Positions 47,932-60,227 of a DNA stretch of 64,000 nucleotides are shown piece after piece. Position 1 is the first letter of the stretch. Every line of letters begins with the position of its first letter. This stretch comes from Sweltsa coloradensis. Taxonomy: Eukaryota > Arthropoda > Insecta > Plecoptera > Chloroperlidae. The position numbers were made by a program, and so were the translations under genes. Where the stretch lies: the NCBI GenBank assembly GCA_024449915.1, contig JAMZAV010000306.1:124001-188000 (forward strand). The letters run 5' to 3'. The notes under the pieces are model-generated. The model made no database searches and was not told the DNA's origin. It saw only the letters and a program-made list of their open reading frames with translations.

Positions 47932-48915
47932 TGTTGCAAACCGCCGCTGACTGTCACCGTGTGCGAGTGATAGACAGATTCATTGAATATAATAATATAT
48001 ACTGTTGCGTATTTGTAACTATCTATTTAACAAATATAGATTCATACAAGTGAACAATTATTTGAACTATGAAACATATATTTTTATTGAACCATCAAGC
48101 AAGAAAGACCATCTATTTTAATAAGTTAACTTTGATTTGCATATTGTCTGGTGGTTGTATTGTTTATTCTTGTATTGTTTGTATGTGTTTCTGTTTCATT
48201 CTTGTTAGTTTTATGTTGTGTTCTATTTCAATGTCAATAGCATGCAACGGTTATTTCTTTTTCACGTTCTTGTGGCGATCCATTCAGGACACCATACAAC
48301 GTCATCTCCCCCCTCTTCAAGGGATGGTCATGTGTCTAACTTTGGGTTCGGACAACCGTACTCTGCTATAAAACGAGAGCTCCTTGGAGGGCCTCGCTAG
48401 TGGTTCGGTTATGCCTGCCACTCGCAACATCTATCCTGTCTCTCTGTTCAATGTACATATTGTCACAATACACTATCCTAGTTAAACCTACGTCACTTGT
48501 TCTCATTGCTACGCCTTCAATATCCACACCATCCTTCGTCGAGACCTCCGAGACGTCGAGAACTTCCAGACATGCCTCTTAAAGGTCTAGCATTCGAGAC
48601 GTCGAGTTTATGCCTACTATAGGCCTAGTCGCGAGACTTCGAATGCCCTCCTCTGTGATAGACACCTAGACGTCGAGTTAGCTGCCTCATATAGGCTTAG
48701 ACGTCGAGACGCCGAGATTATCGCCTACTATAGGCTTAGTCGCGAGAGAGCGCGGGAGCCGAGCTCCCGAGCTTCTTATAGGCTCGCATAGCCCACAAAA
48801 TAGGTGTTCTAGACACCAGTCTCCATTTACGCACAAGTCCTTGCGGGTGAACATCTACCCCCTCCCTTACTCCTATCTACTCCGCGGGTCCACCAACATC
48901 CTATCGGCCTGCGAC
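47932..48915 (+). repeat. 3' LTR of BEL/Pao element
   Basis: 984 bp beginning TGTTGCAAACC, preceded by the purine tract GAGGGTGGAGGTG (47919-47931). It matches the two halves of the 5' LTR. It includes a TATAAAA at 48367-48373 just before a GAGAGCTCC segment, a plausible LTR promoter, and repeated GACGTCGAG words in the second half (for example 48598, 48668, 48700). It is followed by ACCGT. Confidence 0.85.
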
Positions 48916-48920
48916 ACCGT

Positions 48921-49389
48921 TGTTGACAGAATGACTTTCGAAACACTTTTCTACTAAGTTATTTACTCTTCAAATAGACACAAGGTTACAGTCAACTTTT
49001 TATATAGAAAATAATAACTTCGTGTTACCGGCAGGTGAGTGACGTTTTGGGGTTCCGCCCTGCAGCTTTTCAAAGTTAGCAACAGCCTGGCCCTAAGGGG
49101 CTTTAAAAGAGTGTGGAATTAAAATATTTGGTTGTTTAGTTATGGAAATGAGGGAACGTAGCGACTGCCCGGAGTATGTTTGAAGAAGAATCTACATAGA
49201 CATACCGATGTGCGTGCATGCCTCTCACAATGTGTGCGTGTGCTGCGTGAAGTCGGCAAAGAAGTTGGCTGCCTCATTCACTCATTTTCTCATGTAACAC
49301 TTTTTCACTCACCGTTAAAAATAAGCAGATAATTTGGAAAAATATATGGTTTTGAGTCACTGAGGCATAGATAACGAAAATTTGTTTAA
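48921..49389. other. No gene seen
   Basis: Unique-looking sequence to the right of the BEL/Pao element, with no recognisable protein. Confidence 0.4.
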
Positions 49390-49634
49390 ACCCCTTTTTA
49401 GATTATTTTAATGCAATTCAGAAATTTAAAAAATCCATCCCGATCGAGGTTCGAACCCGAGTCTCCCACATTCCAGGTAGGCGCCTTAGCCTTAGCTACC
49501 TGTAATGTGGAGGACTCGGGTTCGAACACCGATCGGGATGGATTTTGTAATTTCTGAATTGTATTAAATTTAACAATTCCACCTATGGGAGTGTTTTCGG
49601 ACTATCCAAATCGAGAAATATACCCTTTTTAGAT
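49390..49634. mobile_element. Inverted pair of S3 SINE copies with shared target duplication
   Basis: A minus-strand S3 copy (about 49404-49492) and a plus-strand S3 copy (49493-49621) meet head to head. Each has the B-box region TTCGAACCCGAG or its complement, an ATTCCAGGTAG-type anticodon-arm remnant and the GATCGGGATGGATTTT tail. ACCCCTTTTTAGAT (49390-49403) on the left and ACCCTTTTTAGAT (49622-49634) on the right look like one 13-14 bp target duplication around the whole composite. That suggests insertion as a unit. Confidence 0.65.
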
Positions 49635-52600
49635 GTTGCCCGTCAATGGAGTAAAGGCCAACTTAATTGTTTGATAATTCAAGATAATGTTCTTTTCTTG
49701 TTTAATCATACAACATCAAACATAAACAAATTATAATAGGTGTATGATATTGCACGGTGTACTCCTCCCAAAATCGTCTTCGTGGTTCGATCCATGGTCT
49801 CTAAGACGTAAGCATGTTAGGATCAATAATGCTGCAAAACATAATAAAACGGATTGCATCGTCAAAAGGTCATAGTATTTGAGTCAATAAAAAATCGGCT
49901 TATTGTGTAGTTAGCAATGAAACCCGTCCGATCGTAGCCCAGCACGGGTCACATTACAGTAACAGAGTAAGTTGAACTTGACAAAGAGAAAGGTAGACCC
50001 TTAAAACAAAAGACTAGAGGTAATTACCAAGTTACGACCTCAAGGTGGATAAAAAAGGAAACTGGATCTTTACTACGGTATTTAAATCCTTCAGAAAGAA
50101 TGCTGAGGGTTTTACGAGCGGGAGAATCGTGCGGGGGCGATCGAAGACCACACGTAATAGAACGAGGAGTAAGGAGGAACAGATGCGCGTACTTAAGTAA
50201 AATACAACCCTTCCCCGCGCCTGGATAGTTGCAGAAACACACAAACGTTATTGTGAAGTCCCTTTTCTTATCAAGAAGTAAAAATAAATTGATTTAAAAT
50301 AAATTTAATAACGTTTTAAACGTCATTTGTCTAGAATTAATACTAAAAAATCTCAAGTTCTCGAATCCAGGTAAGCCTATTGCACGCAGACAAAGTAACA
50401 TGAAAAGAGAACTAACGCTAAGGGTGAGATTTCAGAGATTTATATTCTGAAAATATGGGTGCAACATTATAAAAAAATTGGCAACAATTGGGAAAGATAT
50501 CCAATTCGACATACAGGTTCAAAAAAGGATAAAAAAAAATAGATTAAACCAATCGAGTAAAAATGTTAGTACATAATATCACTCCTAGGTATAGTGTATA
50601 AAAGTTATTTAATATGTAATTCGACTTTTTACTTATATAGCTGGCTGTTTATGCCTGTTCCCCACCTATTTACCTTTTATTTAAAAAAAAATAATGGCGA
50701 AGATTTCATGGCAATTACTGAAAATACATTACAATTTGATATAAAACAATGACTAGAATTAGTAAGTACTCATTAGACTTTATTTACTTTTGACGAAAAC
50801 CTCAAAATATACCAAAACATTCCTGGTTGAGATTGCGGCAACGTTCAGAAGAAATCAATGAGAGTCAGTTCAGAGTTTAGGAACTGTCCGGAAAAGTGTT
50901 CCGGACCTCGTAAAAACTACTATATTATTATTACCCTCGTTTGGAGAACTAGGCGAACGTTATAAGTTTTCCACCAATTATCACCGCACGCAAGTCGACT
51001 AGTATTGCCCGAACCAAAGCAACCCCGAGCCTCGACAACAGAACGCGGGCACGATATTCCAATTAGACCAAAATGTGCTCTACTTACATAAAACACAGCG
51101 AGCAACATAAACCGAAACAAGCGACAAAGTTTACGACTATCACGATTGTGCACTAGTAAATAGAATAAACACAAAGACGCAATGAAACAATTTAACTAAA
51201 CTTTCTGTTGGAGTGGTCAAATCTTATTTCGAGAGGACTTTTTTAAACACAGTCGGCTTTGAGGGCTGTCCAAAGTGGAAGATTACGATTTCGGAGGTTC
51301 AAGGTGTGTTAGTGATTCCGATACCACCAGCAAACGAAGGCAAAGATTCCCCCATCATTTCTATCAAAGTAATCATGTGGAATCAACAATATTATAAATT
51401 GCATTCACATTGAAAAAATATAGAATAGAAATGTGCTACAAAGAAGTCACATAATATAGAACAAATAAAATTGGCTTCCACATGTAACATTGTAAAGAGC
51501 TGACTGTATTAGTGTGGTTACCTAATAATGGTTGGTCATCGATCCGAATCAGTTATAGAATGATTAAGTTGTTTAATTATTGCATATACACTCATATAGA
51601 GAGTTTAGACTTTTAGGAATAAAGGAGAGAAAAGGAAATAAAGAGTATTAGTTTTATTAACCGTAAAAATTGGTTATAACAAACAGTAAAAGTCGTTCGT
51701 CGTTGTTGAAGTGTTTTTGCAAGAAAGCAATGGGTTTCGTGTGCTATCGCAAAATTGAGGCAAGCGCGTTTTGAGAAAAATATACCATCGCATAAAATCA
51801 AAAATGACATAATATATGCAAAATAAATGCAACCAAATCAATAAGATATTTCAAATCCTTCCATGTTGTTTTTTTTAAACCAAATTTAAAGCAAACAATA
51901 TAAGTTATTAAAGTTCTTTGACGTATGCAAATTGTTTCCTTCTACGCGACACAACGGCAGCAAATACTGTCCGGAGGTGAACTCTATGTTCCCTTCAAGT
52001 ACACGAGTAAACGGTACATATTGACTTGGATGAGCTCTGGGAGTGAGTCGTCAGGTAAACATACAAGTGTATTGATTGGCATCACGTCAACTTGAATGGC
52101 GAGGTATACGAGGGGTGACTGTCGCTGGACGCTGGATCAGCGCAATATCGTAGTTCTCCTAACAGTATTCAAATCTTCCTACGTGTGTGTAATATCCATG
52201 GAAATGTTTTTTCTATTGTGTGTTTCCAGCGCAAGATAACCACATTTCAAGAAGGCGGGGCTATGACAATATCATTCAATTATCACACGAAAATTTGGAT
52301 ATTGTTATCAACATATCGACATTTTATAATTTGTGTTAAAAAGTTGAAAGTTTAAAAATTAATGTATACAAGTGAGAAGGGCTACTATTAATCATGTGTG
52401 ACTAAAAAGGATTGATAAGTTATCGCTAAAAATAAATAACGATGTAACGTTTTGACTAGCCCGGCACCTCCACCAAAATACCCGAACCTTAATTTAAGAA
52501 ATCAAACCAATTTCTCTTGGGTATTTATTTAAGGGCTTACACATTAACATTTTCAAAAATGTATACCCTAAATAAAATAACGTTTCCCTATAGGTATCTT

Positions 52601-54060
52601 TGCCAAGCACTAATTATAAGTATTGTATAGTGTGTCATTAATATAATGACTATGGGTGATTTCATGCACACAAAATGACCGAATGCACAAAATGCTGTCT
52701 GATGGTCACCATGATTACTCGACTACTGTGCCACATGTACTTACTGTAGCTAAGGTCACTGGCAAGTCAGCCATGGGATGATAGTCAAACTCACCTGCAA
52801 AACAGAGAAAAATATACGTTAGCAAAGTACCAAGATCATAAATTAGCTGATCGATGATCGGTTTCAGATATCACATACAATATTATGTTTACATTTTTCT
52901 TTTGGTCGCGAAAGCTATACTGTGGCACACACTACAATGAAATTAAATCGCATCTGCTGGTCAGCCATAGTTTGTCCACAAAAAAACATTAGGCTATACA
53001 GATTATAAATTAATTATTAATAATATGTTTGCATTCATTCTTTATCAAACAGATTAAACACGAATTATTATAATATGAAATTAACATAACACAAGAAAAA
53101 TAATACAATTAATTATAATAAAGTGGAGAAACATAACACAAGCCAATCGACAAACATGGAACATGTTGTTGTGCCTGTTTTGTGTTAAAACTGAAAAGGT
53201 AAAATCTTCACAACTTCATTTTCCCTCTTGTTTTTTTTTCGATCTCGGTGCTGAAAAGTGTCGAACGGTGTATTTTTTCCTCGCCTATTATTCCTCGCAG
53301 CATATTACGCGCCCTGCTAGTAGGGCCTACTCTACTCTATATAGACTCGAGAGCAGCTACCTCTCTTAGGCACGTGCGTTGTCAAATAAAGAAGGCATGA
53401 GGTAATTAGTTGCCTTCCTCATTAAAAGACGCCCGAGTCACGGCACAAGAGATGCACACTCGAGGACGAAGAGCCTCCTAGATCGCTACAATCAACACAC
53501 ACAGCTGTGTTTGTATCTGACAGCAAGCCAAGTTGACTTCTAATTACAGGGAGTAATCAGGGGAGCAGGAATACAAGGTAGATCACACTAATTATTTCGA
53601 GAGCATTTGTAATTAGATTCAAGTTTATTTAAAAAAAATGTGTTTGAATTTCCATGGCGGAAATATTAAAGTATCTCCAATAAGAGGGTAGCAAGCTGGA
53701 GAGAGGGAGGGGGGACTAATCCTTTCTGCGGTTACAGGGGCGTTGTACGCAGATGTACGTAGAACAATTTCCGTCGACGAAGTTTTTTTTTAAATTTTGG
53801 CTATTATTAGATTCATTAACGATTTAGAAAGTTTGAATTTACATTAATTATTTTGTAAACTCCCAAGTTGTGCTTAGTGTAGTAAAGAGTGGGGCGAGGG
53901 GGAGGGGGTCGCTCTATCAATCCTAAAGCAGGTAGCATTACTTGCGTATAATATTACAACATTATACAGTACACACATTAGTTATTCAAATAATATTATA
54001 AAACTTTGTTCAGGGTATGCTCAAGAACAGTGACTGACGTGCTCTGCCCCAGGCACATTT
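49635..54060. other. No gene seen; one copy of the 20-bp motif
   Basis: AT-rich sequence. Open frames (50024-50244, 50920-51174, 51213-51413) show no domains. A GC-richer stretch occurs at about 53280-53500 and a G-rich one at 53700-53720 and 53890-53910. Confidence 0.4.
52459..52478 (+). repeat. 20-bp motif copy 6
   Basis: GCCCGGCACCTCCACCAAAA, differing from the main form only at the first base. Flanks are unrelated to the other copies. Confidence 0.8.
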
Positions 54061-54063
54061 TAG

Positions 54064-54292
54064 AATGAAATCTTCGATCAGACACATTTTGATATTTTGA
54101 TGTGGTCATTTTCCTACAAACACATTTTTTATGGAAATCTTCGGGCAGACACATTTTGGTGTGGAAATCTTCGGGCAGACACATTTTGATATTTTGATGT
54201 GGTCATTTTCCTACAAACACATTTTTATGGAAATCTTCGGGCAGACACATTTTGATATTTTGATGTGGTCATTTTCCTACAAACACATTTTT
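54064..54292 (+). repeat. 66-bp tandem array (about 3.5 units)
   Basis: Units contain GAAATCTTCGGGCAGACACA followed by a TTTTGATATTTTGATGTGGTC-type half and CCTACAAACACATTTTT. One truncated unit of about 29 bp sits at 54133-54161. The unit is divisible by three, so the plus frame 54131-54349 encodes a 22-residue repeat and the minus frame another. I see no evidence that it is translated. Confidence 0.85.
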
Positions 54293-54349
54293 ATAAACAT
54301 CGCCCAGTACTTGGCAGACATGAACTTGATACGTTACAATAATGGCTAG

Positions 54350-56925
54350 AAAAGTTGATATAGATAAATAAATATAAAATTAATGGTCGAGGACCCCAAG
54401 CGCTCTTGGCAATTGTGAGGCCAGGGTTCGAGGCTCGGCCGGGGTTTTTAAAACCCAGAACCTCAAGTCCGACTCTACCATCAGCACTGACGAACTGTCA
54501 CCCTACAATAAAGTAACATTGCAATATATAATGAATAAACACTTTGCCAAGTGAGTGGTAATAAATTCCACTCGCGCTCGGTGTGAAATGGGCGTGAAAT
54601 GTTCCAAAGAGGGTTATACAAGTCATAAATCAGACAATAAATTAAATCTTAAGACGAACAAATTAATCTATACGTTTCTCTGGCGACAATATATCATACT
54701 CAGATCAAATGAGGGGTGTGTCGCAATGAGCGACTGAGAATGGCGAAACCTCGTTCGTAAGCCACGTGGTTGCTGTTGTGAGGGTGTTACTAGATGTTTT
54801 ACAGAGGTGCAAAACATATTAGCTTACATGTTGCTTTACTGGGATTAAACCGCCTTCATCGATGTTTCACCTGTATTGTATGTTCCATCCTTGAGAAAGA
54901 TGAAGCGTAATTCACTTTCGCAACTACATCCCGATAGGGGTAGACACGCCGAGACTGTCCTGCAGAAACACCTATCCTGACGCACATCCCCCTATCGACA
55001 TTTGATTGAGAAAGAGATAGGACCAAATTGCAATAATTATTATTATCACCACAATAATATTATAAAGATAAACTAATGTAAACAATTGAGGGGTATATTC
55101 AAAACCTGGCATCTCCACTTTGACTTTTTTAAAACAATTTTAACACACATTGAACAAAATAACTATAGTTATAAGAGTCAAGTTCAAAACAAGACCCACA
55201 TCCAATGATATAACACTAGAAATTCAGACATCGACTTCAAAACCAGCTCCACCTGACAGTGATTTTCAAATTCGTCCATTTCCAAAATGGAGATGGCTGC
55301 ATGGTTTTGCTTCTATACACCTCAATTGTAATAACATCAACAACGACGTAGAGAAAGATCCCATAGTGGTTGTTCGCATTCACAATTTACTAAGGTAAAT
55401 AGAAATGTAAACGATCATTGTAAATCATCAACAGTGTAAACAGTAGCACAGTAACAGTGTAACAGTGATACACATTCAATCATAACGAAATAACGTTTTT
55501 ATTATGAAAAATGTGTGTTATTTATTATGTATGTTCTGTGAATATATATAATTTATATATTTGTATACGATTGCCCAGGATTCAGGACATTGCTGTACAC
55601 TGTGACAGCATGCAAAAAGCTCCAGCTAAAATTGAGAAGGTGAGAATAAATGCACATTTATTTATTTACCGCGTCACGTTGGCAATATAATTCCCCCAGC
55701 CAATTCGCGTTTCCGTTTTAATTTAATAACTCGCTTCTGGTTGTTTTACCTGCAAGCTACGAGGTCGCGGAAGTTGGTCGTAGCGCCTGTAGCGGCGCCC
55801 ATAAATCCAGGAGAGAGAAATAAAAGTGGTCACGAATGAATATGCGGGACATTGCATTTGGCAAACAAACGAATCAAATCACACGTATAACAAGGTAGAG
55901 CCAGACGATTTATGTTGTGTTCTCACCAGCTTCGGGCAAGGTACGCTGCATGGCTAGACATTTCATTTGATTTGCGTGATATCGGAAGAAACTGTTTACC
56001 AACTGTTTTCTTTGTTTGTGTATTGTGATGGGCAAGACAGATGGATTTGATTCTAGGAGGTTTTGTTTTAAACGACGTCGTGTGAGGTCCAACCACGTTT
56101 CCATTCATCCAACCAAACGTATTTGATTGTAATTACATAAGTTACGAAGAGAACGTTTTTGTTTTTCAGAAGTCAATTAGGTTTAACCGGAAATAATAAA
56201 CTCAACTTTATTTTGTGGGTTCTACTCGGGTTGTCGAGTTTTTATTTTTTTTTTACGACGAGGACTTTCTAGAAGATATGGATAGTTATTTAGCTATATT
56301 GCTATACTGTGCTACTATAGTTCACATAATATATTTACGATTTTGACCATCAACATAAACACACACATTGCAATTTATTTCCGATTTTTAGTATCCATTC
56401 TTGACATTTTAACTTCAATACTATGTTTATATATATATCGACCTCTTTACATCTGCTGGCAATTTCTTGTGCTCTTTATTCCTGTATGAAAAACCGATTG
56501 TTGATATTTTGGGTACGGCATTATCGAAAATAAGGAGCAAAAGCTACTAATAAAAGGCAGATCAACAAACAATAAGTTTTGATTCCCCCCACCCCCACCC
56601 CCACCCCGCCGCCCAATCCGACCCTTTAACCCTTACTTCGGAGGAGTGATCGTGGTGGGGTTTAAATTTTTTTCTCGATAAACTTTAGAATTGCTTAAAA
56701 CGGATATTTAGCACAAAATCTAACTTAAACCCCTGTCATCGTGCGAGTGTTCTTGACGGGGGTTACGGGTTCGACCTCCGCCGCCAGCATGAGGTCACAG
56801 TCGTCTCGATGACCCTCGTTGTATGAGACGTGTTGGTTAGCAAGGGGCGGGGCTAGAGAGGTCCAAGCCTTATTAGGAAGATGTAGGAAGCTGCAGCAGT
56901 TATTAACCTGAATGCGCGAGCGTGA
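54350..56925. other. No gene seen; weak tRNA-like patch
   Basis: At about 54385-54465 a B-box-like GGTTCGAGGCT with a GC-rich head suggests a decayed tRNA-derived element, but no second copy supports it. The plus frame 55150-55398 ends at an AG/GTAAAT splice-donor-like string; no domain is recognisable. Confidence 0.35.
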
Positions 56926-56928
56926 TCT

Positions 56929-56982
<54 letters not shown>
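56929..56982. repeat. (CAGA)n microsatellite
   Basis: About 13 uninterrupted tetranucleotide repeats. It creates repetitive open frames on the minus strand that are not genes. Confidence 0.95.
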
Positions 56983-58210
56983 AAGCATAGCCGCTCGTAA
57001 GCTGCAATCACAAGTAAAGACAGCCTGACACAGACACAACACACTTTAAGACAGACGATATGCTCATTCTTGTACTGGAAGAATGTTCAGCAACACAAAA
57101 ACCAAGGGAAGTTGAGCTCGATGTGTCGAAATGTATGGAAAATCGCTTCAAAACGTCTAGCCAAATTGTATCGCACATATACAGGAACCTAATTTGAATA
57201 ATCGTGTTTCTGGCGATACTAAAGTCACACTAAAATATTTGCTTTTACAAGATTTTCCCAAAATACACAAAAAATCTTTGAATTGGTCACAAACACGGAA
57301 ACAAAATTGACCCCAATTTAGGAAAAAAAAGTAAAAAATGCACATAATTATGTATGTGTGCTTGTAGAACGCGGAGAAACACCATTGCGCCACCTTGCAT
57401 TTGTAACAATTCATTTCCGCTATAACTGCTGCATGCGTTCGTGTGTCCGAACAAGTCATGACATAGTTTTGAAGGAAGAGGCGTTGAAACAGATGCAAAG
57501 CGCACTAAGTTTGCCCGCGGTATGTGTTTAATAACCCCGTAGGGCGGGCATTCTTTTAAAAATAAATAATTCCCGATGTTGTTCCAGATTCCGAAAACAC
57601 GGCACCGGGAATGCAAATGGCGCGGCTCATGAATACGAACGGTGTGAGTGGGAACAAGTCGCACAAACACTAACAGTGATCACGCTAGGCAATTCAATAG
57701 ACGTCAGACGGGACAAGACAACAACACGGTGTGTGTGATTCAGTTGGAACAAGGTAGCCGGTTTGGCTCTGCCGGAAGACAAGACGCCGACAGCTTGATA
57801 CCACCAGTGACTTGCCGAGGAGTCTTATGCCCGTCCTATGGCGCCATCCAGCACCCTAGCCAAGGCCTAGACTATTTATTATTGTTTATTGGAATATATT
57901 ATTAGAATACTATTATTTGACTAAAAAAGTATCTCCTTATAAACCCTTTCTGGATTCTTAGGCAAAACAAGGATACAGCAGTGAAACACAATTTTATTTA
58001 CGCTACTATACATTATTACCAAGTATCGATATTATTTTCTCTTAATATTTGAATTAATTTGTCTTAAATGTTAGGAAAGTTTTAACGTTAGATTTAAATA
58101 TCATACGGCCTATATACAGGTCTATTTATCTGTCACCTGATACAAATATGTAACTCATATCAGATTAATTGTCCAATTACACATGTTTGCACACATCCAT
58201 AAAATATTCA
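56983..58210. other. No gene seen
   Basis: Mixed sequence; the patch around 57600-57860 is GC-richer. Open frames at 57157-57670 on the minus strand show no domain and overlap one another in different frames. Confidence 0.4.
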
Positions 58211-58216
58211 TTATAC

Positions 58217-58370
58217 TTAGGGGTGTGCGAGTCCCCGAAATTTCGAGTTGATTTCAGTATTTTGAACTCGAAGTCAGGAATAAAAAAATAAAAATTATAT
58301 TGGTGGAGGTGCCGGGTAGCCTCAAGCAAATTTGTCCCGATTTGGTGGAGGTGCCGGGTCGCGCGCGAGT
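58217..58370. mobile_element. hAT-like terminal sequence with two 20-bp motif copies
   Basis: TTAGGGGTGTGCGAG near 58217 is typical of a hAT terminal inverted repeat, followed by TTCGAG/CTCGAA strings. Within the next 150 bp the 20-bp motif appears twice on the minus strand: TTGGTGGAGGTGCCGGGT (58310-58327) and TTTGGTGGAGGTGCCGGGT (58351-58369), 41 bp apart. The matching right end was not found, so the hAT assignment is tentative; the motif copies are certain. Confidence 0.5.
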
Positions 58371-58760
58371 ATGAAAATGTAAAAATTGTTATGCATGTTT
58401 TAGCTACCTTACCAACACTGTTGAAGTGTTTAGCTTTAATAGTAGGCAAAATCTTTTTATACAAATGTTTAATTTTTAATTTTTTAAACTTTATTCCAAG
58501 ATTGTATCCGTTCCTTGTCCACGATAAAAATAATCTTATGCACGATTTGTCGCTGCGAGTCGCGAATCTGCTTCTACTGCGTATTTAAAAAAAACAAAAT
58601 TTTAGTTTTCATTTGTGAATTTAGTTTATTTAAAACAAAAAAAAATCAAATTCAACCCCAATAGCTATGGGATAATCCTCGTTTTGAAAACGAAATTGTA
58701 TTTTTTTTTTAAATCCGGCGACTGCTGCTTTAGCTTCTACAAAGCAAAACGCATTCACCG

Positions 58761-58934
58761 ACAGTGTGGCTCCAAGACGCTGATTCGATCGGGAGGTCCC
58801 GGTTTTAAATCCCGTCGAGACCGGCAATCCTGACTGATTTTTTTCCCGAGGTATTCCTCAGTCGTTAATGAAAATTCAAGGGATGAGTCTTCTTAATCAG
58901 CCCTCGCGGACATCTCTTCACAATCGTGCCAAAT
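58761..58934 (+). mobile_element. tRNA-derived SINE, family S1, copy c
   Basis: The head has a decayed B box (GGTTTTAAATCCCGTC). It is followed by CAATCCTGACTG, a CCGAGGTATTCCTCAGTCG block and CCCTCGCGGACATCTCTTCACAA. The layout is the same as at 21541 and 61195. Confidence 0.8.
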
Positions 58935-60227
58935 CCAATAAACCTAGTTAGACAAATAGATATATAGCACCTTAGGTTTCCCATAAAAATATTATTATTA
59001 AAAAACGCTTATTTCAAACATCATTAGAGCCTAGTTAAAAAATGTGTAATTTATTTTTTCTAGCCTAGATTGAAGCAAGTGCGTGCACTGACGGATACAA
59101 CAACTGAAACCACTGCAAGATCAACGCCCGACCTCGGCGAGCTGGTAAACAAGAGCCTCACGCACCTGGGTTCGAGGAAACCTGTGACGTGCACCGTGGA
59201 TGTCATGCCGCCCGGGGTGGCATGGCGGGCTAGGTAACCTCTTTTAGTTTTAGGGGCTACGGACGGGGCTGAACCGGATTCAACAAGATAACAACCAAAC
59301 AGGGACGTACAGGAAAAAACTCTGACACGCCGTGCTAGTTATTATTTCTAAATAGGCTACTTGGGTGCGGGTTCAAAATATTGAGTTCACGTTAGCGTTT
59401 ATAAATCATTTGTGAGCCCCATAGAGAACTATCAACGATGTCGTTGTACTTTATATTTATTTCCTATAAATAATTTTCTTATATATTAACTTTTTTAAAT
59501 AACTGGTAATAAATGTACCATACTAGAGACAATTATTACTATAGTTCTTTGCCAAGCTTATGTTTGAGAAATGTAATACTTTACGAACAATATCCTAGAG
59601 CAATAAGTAATGTTTGGTTCCTAATCTAGAGGTTCAAAAGTGGTCCAAAACGTGGTCAACTAGAGTTAAGTGAAATTCGCTGGATTTGGCGATCAAGGTT
59701 TTACATACTAGGACGTTTTGCCAACGCTTTTTCCAGTTGCGTTGATGGATGAGCTTTTATGGTTGATTATCATTGCCCTAAAAGTACTATTTCTATGAAA
59801 ATATTTCTTCGATTGTCCTTAAAATCATAACATATCCACGATTCGTGATTTTAAACGTTCCCATAAAATTTTATCAAGATCGGAGCAGCCGTTTGCCCGG
59901 TTGCGGGCCAAATATCACGAAAATATTGCATAAAAATCGGAAAAATAAAAAAGTACGATATTCATGAGAAATATTTCTTCAATTGTACCCAAAAATTTGT
60001 CAGATGTAAGTTCAGAGATTTCAAAGGTCCCCTGCAATTTTCATAAACATCGCATGCCGTTGGCCTGGTAGAGAGCGAAAGGAAAAGGAAAAAAACACCC
60101 GATCTATTTTTCTCAGGGTAAGTGAAATTGAAGTCTTCAATTCGCTCATCGAAAAATTGGCCCAAGCTCATTCAACAAGCAGTACTATCGTAAAAGAAAT
60201 TTTAATAGAACAGGTAAATGTTATATT
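58935..60227 (+). repeat. Mostly unassigned; about 165-bp diverged tandem at 59.8-60.07 kb
   Basis: Two diverged units start near 59797 and 59964. Each has AAATATTTCTTC(G/A)ATTGT, GATTT.AAA, CC(C/T).AATTTT and GCCGTT. A B-box-like GGGTTCGAGGAAACC at about 59167 is too far from consensus to call a SINE. No protein is recognisable. Confidence 0.4.

Larger units (their letters stand above)
33211..48915 (+). mobile_element. BEL/Pao LTR retrotransposon (about 15.7 kb with nested insertions)
   Basis: The outer ends are LTRs at 33211-36054 and 47932-48915, both starting TGTTGCAA. ACCGT precedes the left LTR (33206-33210) and follows the right LTR (48916-48920), a 5-bp target duplication; if the LTR ends in CA the duplication is 4 bp. 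Between them gag, RT, RNase H, integrase and a DUF5641-like tail occur in BEL/Pao order on the plus strand. The 3' LTR is preceded by the purine-rich GAGGGTGGAGGTG (a candidate polypurine tract, PPT). The usual internal length in this group is 5-7 kb; here it is about 11.9 kb because about 6.2 kb of unassigned sequence lies between pol and the PPT. The element is not functional as it stands. Confidence 0.8.

Noticed and set aside
55150..55398. 82-codon plus frame ending at a splice-donor-like AAG/GTAAAT
   Set aside because: Considered as an exon, but there is no recognisable domain, no partner exon and no acceptor that stands out.
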